From Schizophyllum amplum (taxonomy: Eukaryota > Basidiomycota > Agaricomycetes > Agaricales > Schizophyllaceae): a stretch of 64,000 nucleotides of DNA. A program made the translations under genes and the position numbers. Location: contig VDMD01000044.1 of the NCBI GenBank assembly GCA_007026445.1, positions 1 through 64,000 of the forward strand, in the 5' to 3' direction. Position 1 is the first letter of the stretch. Every line of letters begins with the position of its first letter. Shown piece by piece: positions 1 through 10,573 of the stretch. The notes beneath the pieces were generated by a model. That model was not told the origin of the DNA and did not search any database. It saw only the letters and a list, made by a program, of their open reading frames with translations.

Positions 1-62
1 TCGATTTGAAGGGCGCTAAAGTCACCATGTCAGTCACCTACCGACTCACCATGTCAGTCACT
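1..62 (+). repeat. left terminal inverted repeat of the MITE-like element
   Basis: Bases 1-19 match the reverse complement of 327-345 exactly. The remainder matches 284-326 with roughly nine mismatches counted by eye. Confidence 0.6.
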
Positions 63-283
63 TACCAATCTTGCAACGTGGGGCAATATCTGCTTTGTGA
101 GAGGTCGATCGTTCGAGTCCCGGTGGTAACAGTAAGTGCCTCGACCTTGTTTGCCCCTGCCTGGCTGCCCGGTGAGGCCTCTCGCTGGTACAGGACAGCT
201 ATCAAAGAGCCCTAGACAGAGTTTTACACACAAAAATGGCAGTTTTGACTGCAGCAAGAGGCAGAATTGTTGCAGAACAGCGA

Positions 284-345
284 AGTGACTGACATAGTGA
301 GACGGTAAGTGACTGACGTAGTGACCTTAGCGCCCTTCAAATCGA
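284..345 (-). repeat. right terminal inverted repeat of the MITE-like element
   Basis: This is the inverse partner of 1-62. It also carries the doubled GTGACTGACRTAGTGA sub-motif. Confidence 0.6.
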
Positions 346-954
346 AGTGACTTGGACTTTGCCCCCGGTGTTAGCGACTACTTACTTACAGAGCCATCTT
401 GCATGGTTCACACTCAGGAGACGACAATATGTATGTGATTTGTTTATATGCCGAATAAAAAGAATGGTATGATGAGAACACATATAGCTCGTGTATCTGC
501 GTCGACAAGTCCGCGACGCCCGATGAAGCTAAATAACCGGCATGAGTGCCCCAGAGAGGAAACGTCTATACGTTATGATGCAAATATGTCCCAGAGCATG
601 TCGGTACGACGATGCAGATAAGTAAGTATGATACATAGAATAGATCGACGACCTCGTGAGAGATCAAAAGCCGTGAATCAAGCCCGAGAAAAGCAAGTAG
701 ATGAGGGCGAGCAAATATCGAGGAAGCAGACTATGAGGGGTGGAGAGGGTGAGGGCAGAGTATGGATGTCGTCGAGAGAGGGTAGTGTAGTTGTTGGTAG
801 AGACCGCGACGTCCTCCGCGGCGGTGGGCGTCAACGTCGGCAACGGAGGGTCCGGTACCGCCTGAGTCGTGTGAGCATCGACCTCACGTGTATCGTTGAC
901 GTTCGCCGAGAGGTCCTCGACCGTCCCTCCAAGTTCGCTAGCGCCCGCACCTGG
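346..954. other. intergenic, downstream of the BCS1-like gene
   Basis: No gene, RNA or repeat could be supported here. It contains the 3' flank of the minus-strand BCS1-like gene. Confidence 0.4.
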
Positions 955-3900
955 TCATTCTTCGTCACTACTTGTCTCACCCACAGACATCTGATCCTGG
1001 GACCCATTGGGTATGACCCACGACGTACCCGCATCTACCGAGTCCTCGGGGTACCAGCCCCAGCCGCTCTCATCGGGCGACCACGGAAACGCCGCCAGAT
1101 CCGGCAGACTGGCCTGCGCGGGCTGCGTGAGCTGCGGCGATGACGGTGCGGGAGGTAGTTGCGCTGGCGCAGCTTGCGCCTCACCTCCATCCTGGCTGGC
1201 TGCGACCGCGGTCGCAGGCAGCCCTCCTCCCCGCGTGCGGCGGTCACGCGCCTCTTCCGCCGCGTCCTCCTCGGCCTCCTTGTCCGCGAGCTTGCGCGCT
1301 TCGCGGTCGCGCTTCTCGCGGCGTTTCCGGCGCGCCTCGGCTTTCTTCTCCAGGGCCTCACGCTCCATCCGCTCCTTCTCGAGCCGCTCGCGCTCGCGGC
1401 GCGCACGCTCCTCCTGCACCCACTCGTCGAGGCCGAGCGCTGCGCGCTGCGGTCTTGACTTGTGTCTCAATAGATCTGAAGAGCCATCAGCGACCGACAT
1501 CAAGCACGCGAAAAGAGTGACACGCACAGCCCTGGAGATCGGCTACTGAGAACTCATGCTCTGGGAGCTGAGCGGCGAATGCGTCCGCTAGGACATCGAG
1601 CTCCGCAAGAGGCAGATTTGTCGGTGCCCACAGATTACGGATGTCGTTGGCAGGTACTTCCTCCTGGGGAGGAGACTGCGGTGTGTCGTCCGCGCCTGTG
1701 GGTGATTGAGGCGGCAGGTCTGCCCTCCGCACCGGCGGCGATGCAGGTGGCGTGAGTGTACACATCGTCGGACGAACGCGACCCTCAAGCTCTCGCAGCT
1801 GCTCCTCCAACTTCGCCGCATTGAAGGTGCCCATCTCCCCCGAACCACCCAAATGACCGCCATCTATGCGAATCGGTGTAGGCGGGCTCGAGTCGTCCTC
1901 GCCCTCCGCGGACGACGGCGGGCCGCCAAACCAGGAGCCCAAGCGCGAGACGCTGGGCACCCACGAGCTGCGGCGGCTGTCCGTCTGCAGCGACTGCGTG
2001 CGCCGCCGCGGCTGCTGCGCCGGCATCGGCTCCGCGACGACGTGCTTGTCGATATCGTACTCTTCGTCGACGGCCTCAGCATTCTGTCCCGGCCTGCCCG
2101 CACCCCGCCTCACCTGGTGCGCGCCCCACCCGTCACGCTCGCCGTCGAGATCTATCCGGTCCGGATCGTTCTCGTAGCGCGCGGCCTCCTCCTGCATGCG
2201 GCGGGCGTCCGCGTCCTCTTTCGAGACGAAGAAGGCGCGGAAGAAGTCTGCGGCTTGCGCCCGGGATGCGTTCTTGAACTCGACCCAGACGTCCATGCGT
2301 CCAGGTCTTGCGAGAGCAGGGTCCAGTGTGTGAACATGATTTGTTGTTCTGGGCGCAAGTCAGTCACCATCAGAGGTACGACCATTGATGTCGAAGACTC
2401 ACGCGAACAATAGTCTGCCCTCGCTCGCTGCGACACCATCTAGGGCGTTCAGCAGTCCACTCAGACTGAGAGTGTTGGCCATCGGATCGGGATCTCCCGC
2501 TTTTCTCCGTCGTCTACGACTGGATCGATACCTACAGAAAGTCAATCAGAACAAGAAATGCTTGAGACATAGACCACAGACATACCCAGGTGGCCCTCCG
2601 TGAGCATCGTACCCGTACGGATCCGCCTGCACGGGGCTGCTCGAATTTGACCCATTGTTTGGCGCGCTGTTGCCATTGGGGTCAGCATTCCTCTTCTCTT
2701 CCTCCTCGCTGTCGGACTCGGTCTTCTCTGGTGGAGGCTTTGGCGGTGAGAGCGCAGTGTCGAGGTTCTGCAAGAGCAGAATGCATCTACAGGACGACTT
2801 CAGGCACAATGGCAGGAAAGGTGACCGTGCAAGACTCACCTTGACGGGACGCCACCGATGAGTGCGCCCAGTGATTCATCAGTCATACCCGGGGCGGAGA
2901 GCGAGACCGTGTACACGTCCAACGCGAAATGGGACGCCAGGGCGTATATCAGGGACGACTTGCCTGGCGAAATGTTAGCAAAAATCATCACCTCGTCCGC
3001 AGACTAGGACGCACCATTGCCTGCAGGACCGTGCAGCAGATAGCCCCGACGAAATGGGATCCCACGGTCGCCGTACCACTGCAGAACACGGTCAGCGTCA
3101 TACGAACAAACACCGGACCGGGCGATCGAGAGGTATGCATGAGATCACAGATATGACCAATTGCACCGGCGCTAATCAGGCGGTGCCGACGCGCGGGAGA
3201 ATATCATACACGGTTCAAGAAGAGTGGACGCGCATCGCGTCCGCTGACGTGCCGGCCCATAGAACATAGCGGAGGCAAGGGTACGACCGCCGGCGCGCAA
3301 ACCCAGAGGAAAGGTAACGCACCTTCTCGCTCGCCAAAAAGTCGCCAACGTCGTCAATGATGCTCTCCTTCACGCCGCGCTCGAGCACCACCGTACGCAG
3401 GGGGCGCTTCGGCCGCGTACGCTCCAGCATCCAATCATTGGCGCTGTTCCGCACGCCGGCGCCGCCACGGCTGCGGCGGCCAGATCCGGGGTACTCGTCG
3501 TCTTTGCCGCCGTATCCCCCGCCCGCGTGACGTCCACTGCTGCTGTGGCCGCCGCCGCCGCCAGCGTAGTAGGATGACGAGCGGCTGTAGTGGCGGGATG
3601 AATAGAAGCCGTAGGGAGAGGGCGGTGAGGGGACGAAGAGGGAGATGCTGTGCTCGAGGGACGCCTCGTATTCTTTCTTGGCGGTGCGGACGAGCGCTTT
3701 GAGGACGTCGCTGGAGCGCGCGACGACGCTGGGGATCCGAGTTTAGTATACAGACATGTTTAGCAACGCTGAAGACGCACCTCACGCTGAGCACTTCCTC
3801 GTCCGTGCTGTCCTTCTTCCAGCGCCAGACCCGCAACCAGTGTCCGCGGAAGTATATGGTGAGTTGCGACTCGAAGGTCGGCTGGAAGACAACTTTGAGC

Positions 3901-4229
3901 GAGAGCGCGTCGTCCGTGCTGTCGCCGGTCGTGCGGTCGCGTGTCGTGACGCCCTCGCACTCTCGCGTGCGGCCCCACTCCGGGCGGCGCGAGAGCCATA
4001 ACATGAGCCACGCATACGGCATGTCCGTCTCGTGGAAATGCGCGGTGAGGAAGAAGGCTGCAACGTTCGGTGTCAAAGAGGAACGCGGCGGGCAGGGGGA
4101 GGGGGCGGGCTCACAGTTGATAAAGGTGGTCCACGCCTTGGTTGTCATGCGCTTCGCGGTCTGCGCGGCGCCGCCGAGGACCATGAGCTCGAGGCCCAGG
4201 GGCTGGACGAGCGAGCGGAAGGAGTCCAT
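955..4229 (-). CDS. BCS1-like AAA ATPase with altered Walker B
   Basis: Splicing nine exons (4229-4115, 4057-3781, 3728-3323, 3078-3015, 2963-2840, 2786-2586, 2531-2403, 2348-1528, 1475-955) gives an uninterrupted protein of about 885 residues. The BCS1 N-terminal region is followed by the AAA core: [15 protein letters not shown] (Walker A), [14 protein letters not shown] (Walker B position), [22 protein letters not shown] (sensor 1 region) and [19 protein letters not shown] (arginine-finger region). BCS1 ATPases sit in membranes; mitochondrial Bcs1 moves the folded Rieske protein. Agaricomycetes have many relatives of unknown role. The usual Glu-Asp of Walker B is Gln-Asn here. A long charged, probably coiled-coil tail ([13 protein letters not shown] type) extends well past the usual family length. 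The start ATG at 4229 is the only one after an in-frame upstream stop. Confidence 0.88.
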
Positions 4230-5342
4230 GGCGAGCTGCTCGTCGTCACGGGGAGCGAGCAGAGGGTGCTGGTCGTCGTCGGGGACAGCGTGGTGGGCGT
4301 CGAGGACAAGAGGCGCTGTCGACGCGTCATGCCCCGCACGGATTTAATACTTCTATTTGCGCGACCGACGCGCCTCATGTTCTCAACCCCGGATTGCAGT
4401 TCCTGTCACGCGTCGCGCTTAACTGTTATTTGAATTCATTTCTTGTGAGATAAGTCACTTAACATTACCCGTTTTGGGCATAACTGCTCGCATTGTGACT
4501 CATCGAGTCAACAGCAGTCATAGCCGCGCGCTTTTGCGTGCACTGGCGCCCACCGTGCCGCAGACGAAGAAGGATTGATAGATGTCAGAGTTCCCGCTAC
4601 TAGCCGTTTCTGCGTCGGTCGCTCTAGTATTGCACAAACGCCACAGCTCGTGTGGACGGCACGAAATTCATTTTGCGCGACACTTCTTCGTTGGGTGCCG
4701 CATGAGAGAGGGCGTCAGCTCTTCATAAACCGAGGCCTCGTTCGGGACTACCAAAAGGGCTACGCATACCCTACGCCCTGCATCGCAGTCGGTCCGCTTG
4801 AGGCGCCCACGGAAGCATTTTTTTCGTGGCATGACTGGAGACGCAATCGATTCTAGTCACTCTTGCCTGATGCGAGGTGAGTCGACAAACCGCGACAGAG
4901 ATGAACGTCCGTGACGAGATGCATGCTTGTATCGATGGGACGAGAGTTGCAACTAATCGGGGAAATACACGTGAAAGGAGGCTCTACCCCGCTCGTAAAT
5001 GAGGCCTCGAGGAGTCATATAAGGATAAGATTCGCCAGCTCTCTGGAGGCAGACTATCGTCAGTGATAGCCCAGGAACAGCGTAAAAGCGCCACACACCA
5101 GATGACCATAGCTCGCCGACGTCCATGAAGCGCCGCCGGTGATGAAGAGCCCACACCCGGTCCACACGCGCGCGGGCGCGCGGAATGACAGTGACAGGAT
5201 ATCTCCCGGCCTCTCGGAGTAGCAGAAGCTCGAAGCTTGAACTTTCAGTCGGGCTCGAGGTGTCCGTGTCTGGCCTGCTCGAGGTCGTTCCTTCGGCGCA
5301 CGTATGACATGGAGGGAGAGACCCTCGAGCGTATGGCAAAAA

Positions 5343-5425
5343 AAACCTCTTGATGCATGGCGAAAGAGACCTTTTTTGATGCATGGTGAAAGAGAGCTCT
5401 TGGTGCATGGCGAAGGATACCTCTT
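5343..5425. repeat. degenerate tandem repeat, unit about 23-26 bp
   Basis: At least three copies of a unit close to TGATGCATGGCGAAAGAGAC are seen, separated by CTCTT/CTTTT. Confidence 0.7.
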
Positions 5426-5565
5426 GGCGTTCAACATGCGGCTTCCCTCTGTTAGCCTTCACCGATCACCTTTTGCTGCTCTTCGGACCGACCCAGGCTT
5501 CAAGCTCCGCAACGCAGATACCTCGAGCCAAGGGATGTGACGAGAAGCGGAGGACCGTGGAGAAA

Positions 5566-5672
5566 GAGTAGTAGGCGCAAGAAAGTAGTAAGCGAAAGAG
5601 AGTAGCAGGCGGCGCAGTAAAGGAGTAGGCGCAGTAAAGGAGTAGGCGCAGGAAAGAAGTAGGCACAAGAAT
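5566..5672. repeat. degenerate purine-rich tandem repeat
   Basis: Variants of AGTAGGCGCAGTAAAGG and AGTAGTAAGCGAAAGAG are repeated. Two adjacent copies near 5615-5650 are nearly identical. Confidence 0.6.
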
Positions 5673-5935
5673 GTAGCACTTATCAACTTCCTCTTCACCC
5701 GCAGTGAGATCCAGGACGATTCATTAGACGATGGAGGGAGGAAGCAGGGAGGAAGCAAGGAAACAAGACCGTCACGCGCCAGGCCATCACACCCAATGTT
5801 ATCCCGGCCCCAACGGCCCGACCTCCCGGGCGGGCGTATGTTTGCGATCGTCGTCCTTCTCTCCTGCCCACTTGTCCCCCCCCTTCTCCCTTACCTTCGA
5901 CCTCATCGTTACCCATGTGCGCGTTCACCCCTCCC

Positions 5936-5970
5936 ACCCCCCCCCCCCCCCCCCGCCGCCGCCGCCGCCA
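5936..5970. repeat. poly-C tract followed by GCC/CCG triplets
   Basis: About 20 consecutive C are followed by six CCG triplets. The length in the assembly may be unreliable. Confidence 0.8.
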
Positions 5971-6204
5971 AGCCCGTAACGTCCTAGGCTCCCGCTGGTG
6001 ACAGCGCCGCATCATGCCGTATCAGCCAGCGCCCGGGAGCATGTGCCAGGTTCCCGTTGGCGCTCGATATTGATGCCAAGGTCCGCTCGTGGTCAGACTC
6101 AATGCGAGGTTCCCGCTCGCGACTATTGCGGTGCAAAGATTTCGGCCAGTGCAAGGTTCTGGCGAGCGCGGTCGCGGTGCCAGTGCTCTTGCCTCTACCA
6201 TCCC

Positions 6205-9200
6205 ATGTTGCCGAGGGATATCGCGTCGATGCTGGAGGGCGTCGCGTCGCTGGGGTCCATCGCATCGCAAGACTCCGTCGCATCGCAAGACTTCGTCGCC
6301 TCGCAGTCGCAGTTGTCGATCATTGCGTCACTGCAACGTATCCAGGTCATCAAGGTGCGTGGGCTGTCTCTTTCGCTGTAGTTTGGTGATGCTGACGGCG
6401 TGTAGTACTTGATAGGTCAGTCACCACCGATCATACGAAGGATGGAGATGGCAATTGTTTCCTCCCATTCCCCGTTCCCCGTTCCCCGTTCACCGTTCCC
6501 CGTTCACCGTTCCCCGTTCATCGTTCTCCGTCCACTGGTCTCCCGTTCATCGGCCCACTTGAATCAAATGCATCGTGTGTGGGCGACGCACGGGCGGTCC
6601 GTCCCACCTACTATCGTTCACACCATCCGAAATCACACTCTTCACGCTTACACTATCCATGTCTACACTGTTCATGTCCACATTATTCATATCCACACCG
6701 TCCATGTCCATCATGTCGGCGTTCGCATATCATAATCCAGTGACTAACCCCAAGTCCCAGTCTCTACGACCGCGCTACTGGCCTACGACTATGCGTTGAC
6801 GATCTGTGCGTGACTTCGATTCGAATTCATCGTCCGGCTGCTCATCTTCCTTCCTCCCCTCTGCACCTCACCCTTCCCCATTCTACCTTTCCCCCACCGT
6901 GATCTTCTTCCACCCACCCCTCCTTCTCCCCTCCACAGACCCCGAACTCCGTCTGGTATGGAAGGCGCCGTGGCGGATGGGAAAGATACTCTTTCTCCTT
7001 ACGCGCTACTTCGCGTTCGCGGGGACGGCGCTGAAGCTTTATGGTGCGTTGTGAGTTTGTGAGGGGATAACTGTGATGACGAATACATCGCAGAACAACT
7101 CTCCCCCGGACTAACCGCCGAAAAATGCCGTACGCTGTTCAATGTGGAAGGATGTGAGTCTGCCAATCAGCTCTTTGGCACGTTGACTGACGCTCCTTGC
7201 TGTCAGGGATGGTCATTATCAGTATCGTGATTGCAGAACGTGAGCGGTGGCTTCCACCACACGGAGGTCTTTCCTTTTGCTGACGATCCGCCCCATACAA
7301 CTCCAACCCTACACAACTCTCGCCCTACACAACTCCCACCCTACACAACTCGCCTTACCCTCTACTCCGCCGTACTCTCTACTCCGCCCTACCCTCTACT
7401 CCGCCCTACCCTCTACTCCGCCCCACACAAAACTACTCCCAGTCATTCTCACCATCCGCGTGTGGGCGCTATGGGGCCGCACGCGACGGACCGCGATGTT
7501 CCTGACTACGGTGGCCGTGATCGTGGTCGTTGTGTCCGCGGTCGGGTTCGTGAAGTTTCATGGGGAGCAGAGTTGTGAGTCGGTTTGGTTTTTGGGTCAA
7601 GAGCTTTTTCTTCTATGGTCTCGAGAACTCTGTTCTTCGCCTCGAGGGCTCAGGATGTCGTCCCACTGGAGAGCTCTGTCTTTCGTCGCGGGAGCTCTGC
7701 ACTTTGTCTCGGAGTCGAGGGCTCTGTTCTTCGTATCGAGGGCTCTGTTCTTCGTATCGAGGGCTCTGCCCTTCGTCTCCAAGCCAACATATCCCTAAAA
7801 CTTATACATTAATCTAATCTCTTCTCCTCTACCTATAGATATCACCATCGGCGACCTCTCCCCGACCCTGGGCGGCTGCTTTCCGGTATACGGGAACGAT
7901 ACGGTGTGGATCGATTTTTTGATGTTGGTGGTTTATGAAAGTGGTGAGTGTGGGTTTGGTGTGGGTGATGCTAAAGTGCGAGGGCGCGTTAATTGTGAGC
8001 ATTGGGCCCGTTGCGTGCGAGCATGGGCCCGTTGCGTGCGAGTATGGGCCCGTTGCGTGCGAGCATGGGCGCGTTGAGTGCGAGCAGGGGCCGGTTGAAT
8101 GCAAGCAGGGGCGGGATGATTGCGAGCAGGGGCGGGATGATTGCGAGCGCGGTCGCGTTGATTGCAAGTCCGGCCGGGTTCACCTTTCTGACCGACCGAC
8201 CAACAGTTATCTTCGCCATGACCCTCATTCGGGCGGTGCCACAATGTAAGGTTCTTCGTGTGCATTTCGTGCATCCCTAATGTACTGACGTGTTTGCTGT
8301 CCTGCCAGTACGCGAGGGCACGAGCTCTTTCTTTCGCATATTCTTCCGGGACGGTGCGTCAGTGCGGGCGATGGCTGCAATCTTCGTCGCTGATTGACCT
8401 CTTTTGTCGATGACGAATCAAACTTTGCAGGCGTCTCCTACTACTTCTTTACCCTCTCGATCTCCGTCGCCAACGTGATCGTTCTGTTTGCCGCCTCGGT
8501 ATGTCTATCGTTGAGACGCGTTGGCCTCCTCTGGCGTGCTTCCACCTCATCCGGCATGCTGCCGTCCTCCGCCTCATCTGACATCCCCACAGCCCGACTA
8601 CGCCAACCTCCTCACCTCCATGCAGCGCGGCCTCCACTCCATCCTCTCCGCGCGCATGCTCCTGAATATCCGCGAGGACTACGAACGGGCTGCAAGGGTG
8701 ACGCTGGAGCCACTGGATTTTGGGGAGGCGCCGGATACGTTCGCAAGCGACGCTACCCCTGGGCTCTCCGCCGGAGGTGTCTCCTCGACGTTGTCGGGAG
8801 GGACGTCAACGGCGATGGGGACAACATCGATTACGCTAGGGAGCAATGCAACTGCCGGCACGTCGATAACTCTGGGTAGGAGGTCGATAACATTGGGTAG
8901 GAGGTCGATAACATTGGGTCGGACGTCAGCAAATCTAGGCAAGACATCGACGACGGCCCTTCCCCACGCTTCCGAGGATGCGATGGAGATGAAAAGCCTT
9001 CATCCGCGCGATGACCTGCGCGAGCGGGAAGAGTCCCTTTCTCTCGGAGACGAGGACCGGGGCGCACGCGTGGAGGAGCCTTTGGTTTCTGACGAGATCT
9101 TTGCTCGTTTCGAGGACGCCCGCGTCGGAACCGCGCTGGTGGATCGGCATCGCAATCTCGATCCATCGTATGCGTGGTTCGGGGAGGAATTCCATTTACA

Positions 9201-9255
9201 TGGAAGGGTGGAGCTCCCTTCTACGGGCCGGAGGAGAGGCGACGCGGTGGGCTAG
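6205..9255 (+). CDS. DUF6533-family seven-helix-type membrane protein
   Basis: Twelve exons splice cleanly: 6205-6354, 6406-6415, 6761-6805, 6939-7043, 7094-7153, 7207-7239, 7443-7574, 7839-7943, 8207-8245, 8309-8353, 8431-8498, 8593-9255. The N-terminal core reads TALLAYDYALTIYPELRLVW then GKILFLLTRYFAF, the signature of basidiomycete DUF6533 proteins. Further hydrophobic segments follow: MVIISIVIAELILTIRVWAL, TAMFLTTVAVIVVVVSAVGF, FLMLVVYESVIFAMTLI and YYFFTLSISVANVIVLFAAS. These membrane proteins have no established function. The cytoplasmic-type tail contains a coding 21-bp repeat (SITLGRR-type units). The second exon is only 10 nt. Introns 2, 6, 7 and 8 contain unrelated minisatellites. 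The start ATG 6205 is inferred from the first exon and is less certain than the rest. Confidence 0.85.
6472..6545. repeat. intronic tandem repeat, CCGTTCMC units
   Basis: Repeats of about 8 bp (CCCGTTCC / CCGTTCAC) lie inside intron 2 of the DUF6533 gene. Confidence 0.8.
6625..6712. repeat. intronic tandem repeat, unit about 16-18 bp
   Basis: Degenerate copies of CACTNTTCATGTCCACA lie inside intron 2 of the DUF6533 gene. Confidence 0.7.
7290..7430. repeat. two adjacent intronic tandem repeats
   Basis: 7290-7350 holds copies of CCTACACAACTC with a variable spacer. 7364-7430 holds four copies of a 17-bp unit, CTCTACTCCGCCCTACC. Both lie in the intron between exons 6 and 7 of the DUF6533 gene. 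Confidence 0.85.
7705..7778. repeat. intronic minisatellite, 21-bp unit
   Basis: About three and a half copies of GAGGGCTCTGTTCTTCGTATC are seen, with related degenerate copies upstream from about 7620. They lie in the intron between exons 7 and 8. Confidence 0.85.
7996..8165. repeat. intronic minisatellite, 21-bp unit, eight copies
   Basis: Eight consecutive 21-bp units drift gradually from GAGCATGGGCCCGTTGCGTGC to GAGCAGGGGCGGGATGATTGC. They lie in the intron between exons 8 and 9 of the DUF6533 gene. Confidence 0.92.
8862..8940 (+). repeat. coding minisatellite, 21-bp unit
   Basis: About three to four copies of GGGTAGGAGGTCGATAACATT encode SITLGRR-type repeats in the tail of the DUF6533 protein. 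Confidence 0.9.
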
Positions 9256-9611
9256 GCGGTGACGCGTTGGACTGGGCGAGCTGTGAAAAGCGTGGCTCAG
9301 GTTGACCAAGGGCTGGTCTCCTGTAAGTGTGGTGGGTCTTCGTGATGGTAGTCGATGAGCGCAATGGAATTGAGGCTGCTTATTTCATGAAGCTTTGTTG
9401 CTGAATCTTCTAAGCTGCCTAGGTGTACGATTGCTTGGGTACTGCTTTCCGGTATAATTGAATGATGCGATATGCCTTACGATCCGACCGCACAATGCCA
9501 TGCTCTGCGTTCCGACGCGGACTGCCTCGAGACAATTCTACCGTCCTTCCCGCGCGTCATAGCTCGTTCCGATACTCGGACTGACATGCGTTTTCTGAGC
9601 CACTGCCCAGG

Positions 9612-9618
9612 TATAAAA
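9612..9618 (+). promoter_or_regulatory. TATA box of the small secreted protein gene
   Basis: TATAAAA lies 92 bp upstream of the ATG at 9704, a normal distance for a strongly expressed fungal gene. Confidence 0.65.
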
Positions 9619-9703
9619 GAGGAAGATCGTGCTTCTCGTCTATAACTCACCACCCTCTTCGCAAACACATATCTGTCTTAAACTCACCTATCTCGGATTC
9701 ACC

Positions 9704-9994
9704 ATGAAGTTCGCTGCTGTCGCCACTCTCCTCGCTCTGGCGTGCGCCGTGCTCGCCAGTCCGATCCAAGCGGGCGAGCCTGTGTCGAGCGAAGCCCGCG
9801 CAGAGGATGATTGCCGCCGGGTGCGTCTCGGACATGATGTGCATACATCGGCTCACCAAGCTTTCAAAGAACTGCAACTGATTGGCATACCGATGCAAGG
9901 CTGACCATTTCCGGATCCCGCTCGAGTATTCTTGGTCACTGGTAAGTGCCTATCCTCTGGGGCTATTGACAAAGCCCACTGAAAACGATTGCAC
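9704..9994 (+). CDS. small secreted protein
   Basis: The start MKFAAVATLLALACAVLASP is a typical signal peptide, with likely cleavage after Ala-Ser-Pro or shortly downstream. After DDCRR a GTGCGT donor and an AAG acceptor at about 9900 give a second exon reading ADHFRIPLEYSWSL, ending at a TGA near 9992-9994. A further intron (GTAAGT to CACAG) is possible, but its length is a multiple of three and it ends at the same stop. The mature peptide would be only about 35-60 residues. I do not recognise a family. A TATA box upstream supports a real transcript. Confidence 0.6.
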
Positions 9995-10573
9995 ACAGTG
10001 ATGCTCGGCCACGGAAGCGGCGATCTGGAATCTTGTATGTCTGAATAGCTCGTTTGTTATCTGAAGCGTTGGCGCACATTATGCGTCCTATGAGTGTGGA
10101 GAAAAAAGGAGATGGCTGGTCGTCTTGAGGAAGACTCGCTGGCTCTGTCCCAGATCGGAGTCGGAAACCGCCCGAGCTCGGAAGTTCAACCACGCAGCAC
10201 GTGACTATGAGAGCATCACGGCATTATCCGGAAGGTGCATTTGCACCTGACTTGCATATGCCTGGCATATGCGCACTTCGTTCATTGAACCATCGCCTCC
10301 CACATCGTACATCTGTATCCACCACATGAACTTATGGCTCACAAAAGACGACGCCGCACGCGCAGCAGTGTAACGCCCTGCAGTAGAGTTAGACATAAGG
10401 GGCTGCACTGCAGTGCATCGCGATCAACCAAGCTCGGAAGTCTTGCTCAGCTCCTATAACGCCAGCCCTATAGAGATGGCTGACTCAAAGGCAACGCGTT
10501 TCCTACTTTCTCTCGTCCACGTCGTCATCAAACGGCCTGTATACCTGCTCGCACTAGCCATCCACCATCGCTC
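9995..10573. other. intergenic
   Basis: This region holds the 3' flank of the small secreted gene and the promoter side of the C2H2/RING gene. Nothing else could be supported. Confidence 0.4.

Larger units (their letters stand above)
1..345. mobile_element. MITE-like element with about 62-bp imperfect terminal inverted repeats
   Basis: The first 19 bases are repeated exactly in inverse orientation at 327-345, and the inverted match continues imperfectly to about 62 and 284. Each inverted repeat contains two sub-copies of a motif around GTCAGTCACYTACC. No coding capacity is visible. The interior carries a pol III box-B-like sequence near 110-120 (GTTCGAGTCC). Bases 62-67 (TTACCA) can pair with 124-129 (TGGTAA) like a tRNA acceptor stem, but a full cloverleaf does not form. 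Because the window starts at the repeat, the left end and any target site duplication cannot be seen. Non-autonomous DNA transposon is the best reading. Confidence 0.6.
4230..6204. other. intergenic region with short repeats
   Basis: No convincing gene is present. It holds two degenerate tandem arrays (about 5343-5425 and 5566-5672), a run of about 20 C followed by GCC/CCG repeats (5936-5970), and the promoter side of the DUF6533 gene. A 169-codon minus-strand open frame at 4953-5462 overlaps the repeats and matches nothing I recognise. Confidence 0.45.

Noticed and set aside
62..130. Possible functional tRNA gene
   Set aside because: Box B, acceptor-like and D-stem-like pairings exist, but the T stem and anticodon stem do not form, so it was kept only as a tRNA-like part of the MITE.
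1007..1549. Plus-strand open frames opposite the BCS1-like tail
   Set aside because: They are antisense shadows of the charged, low-complexity C-terminal exon.
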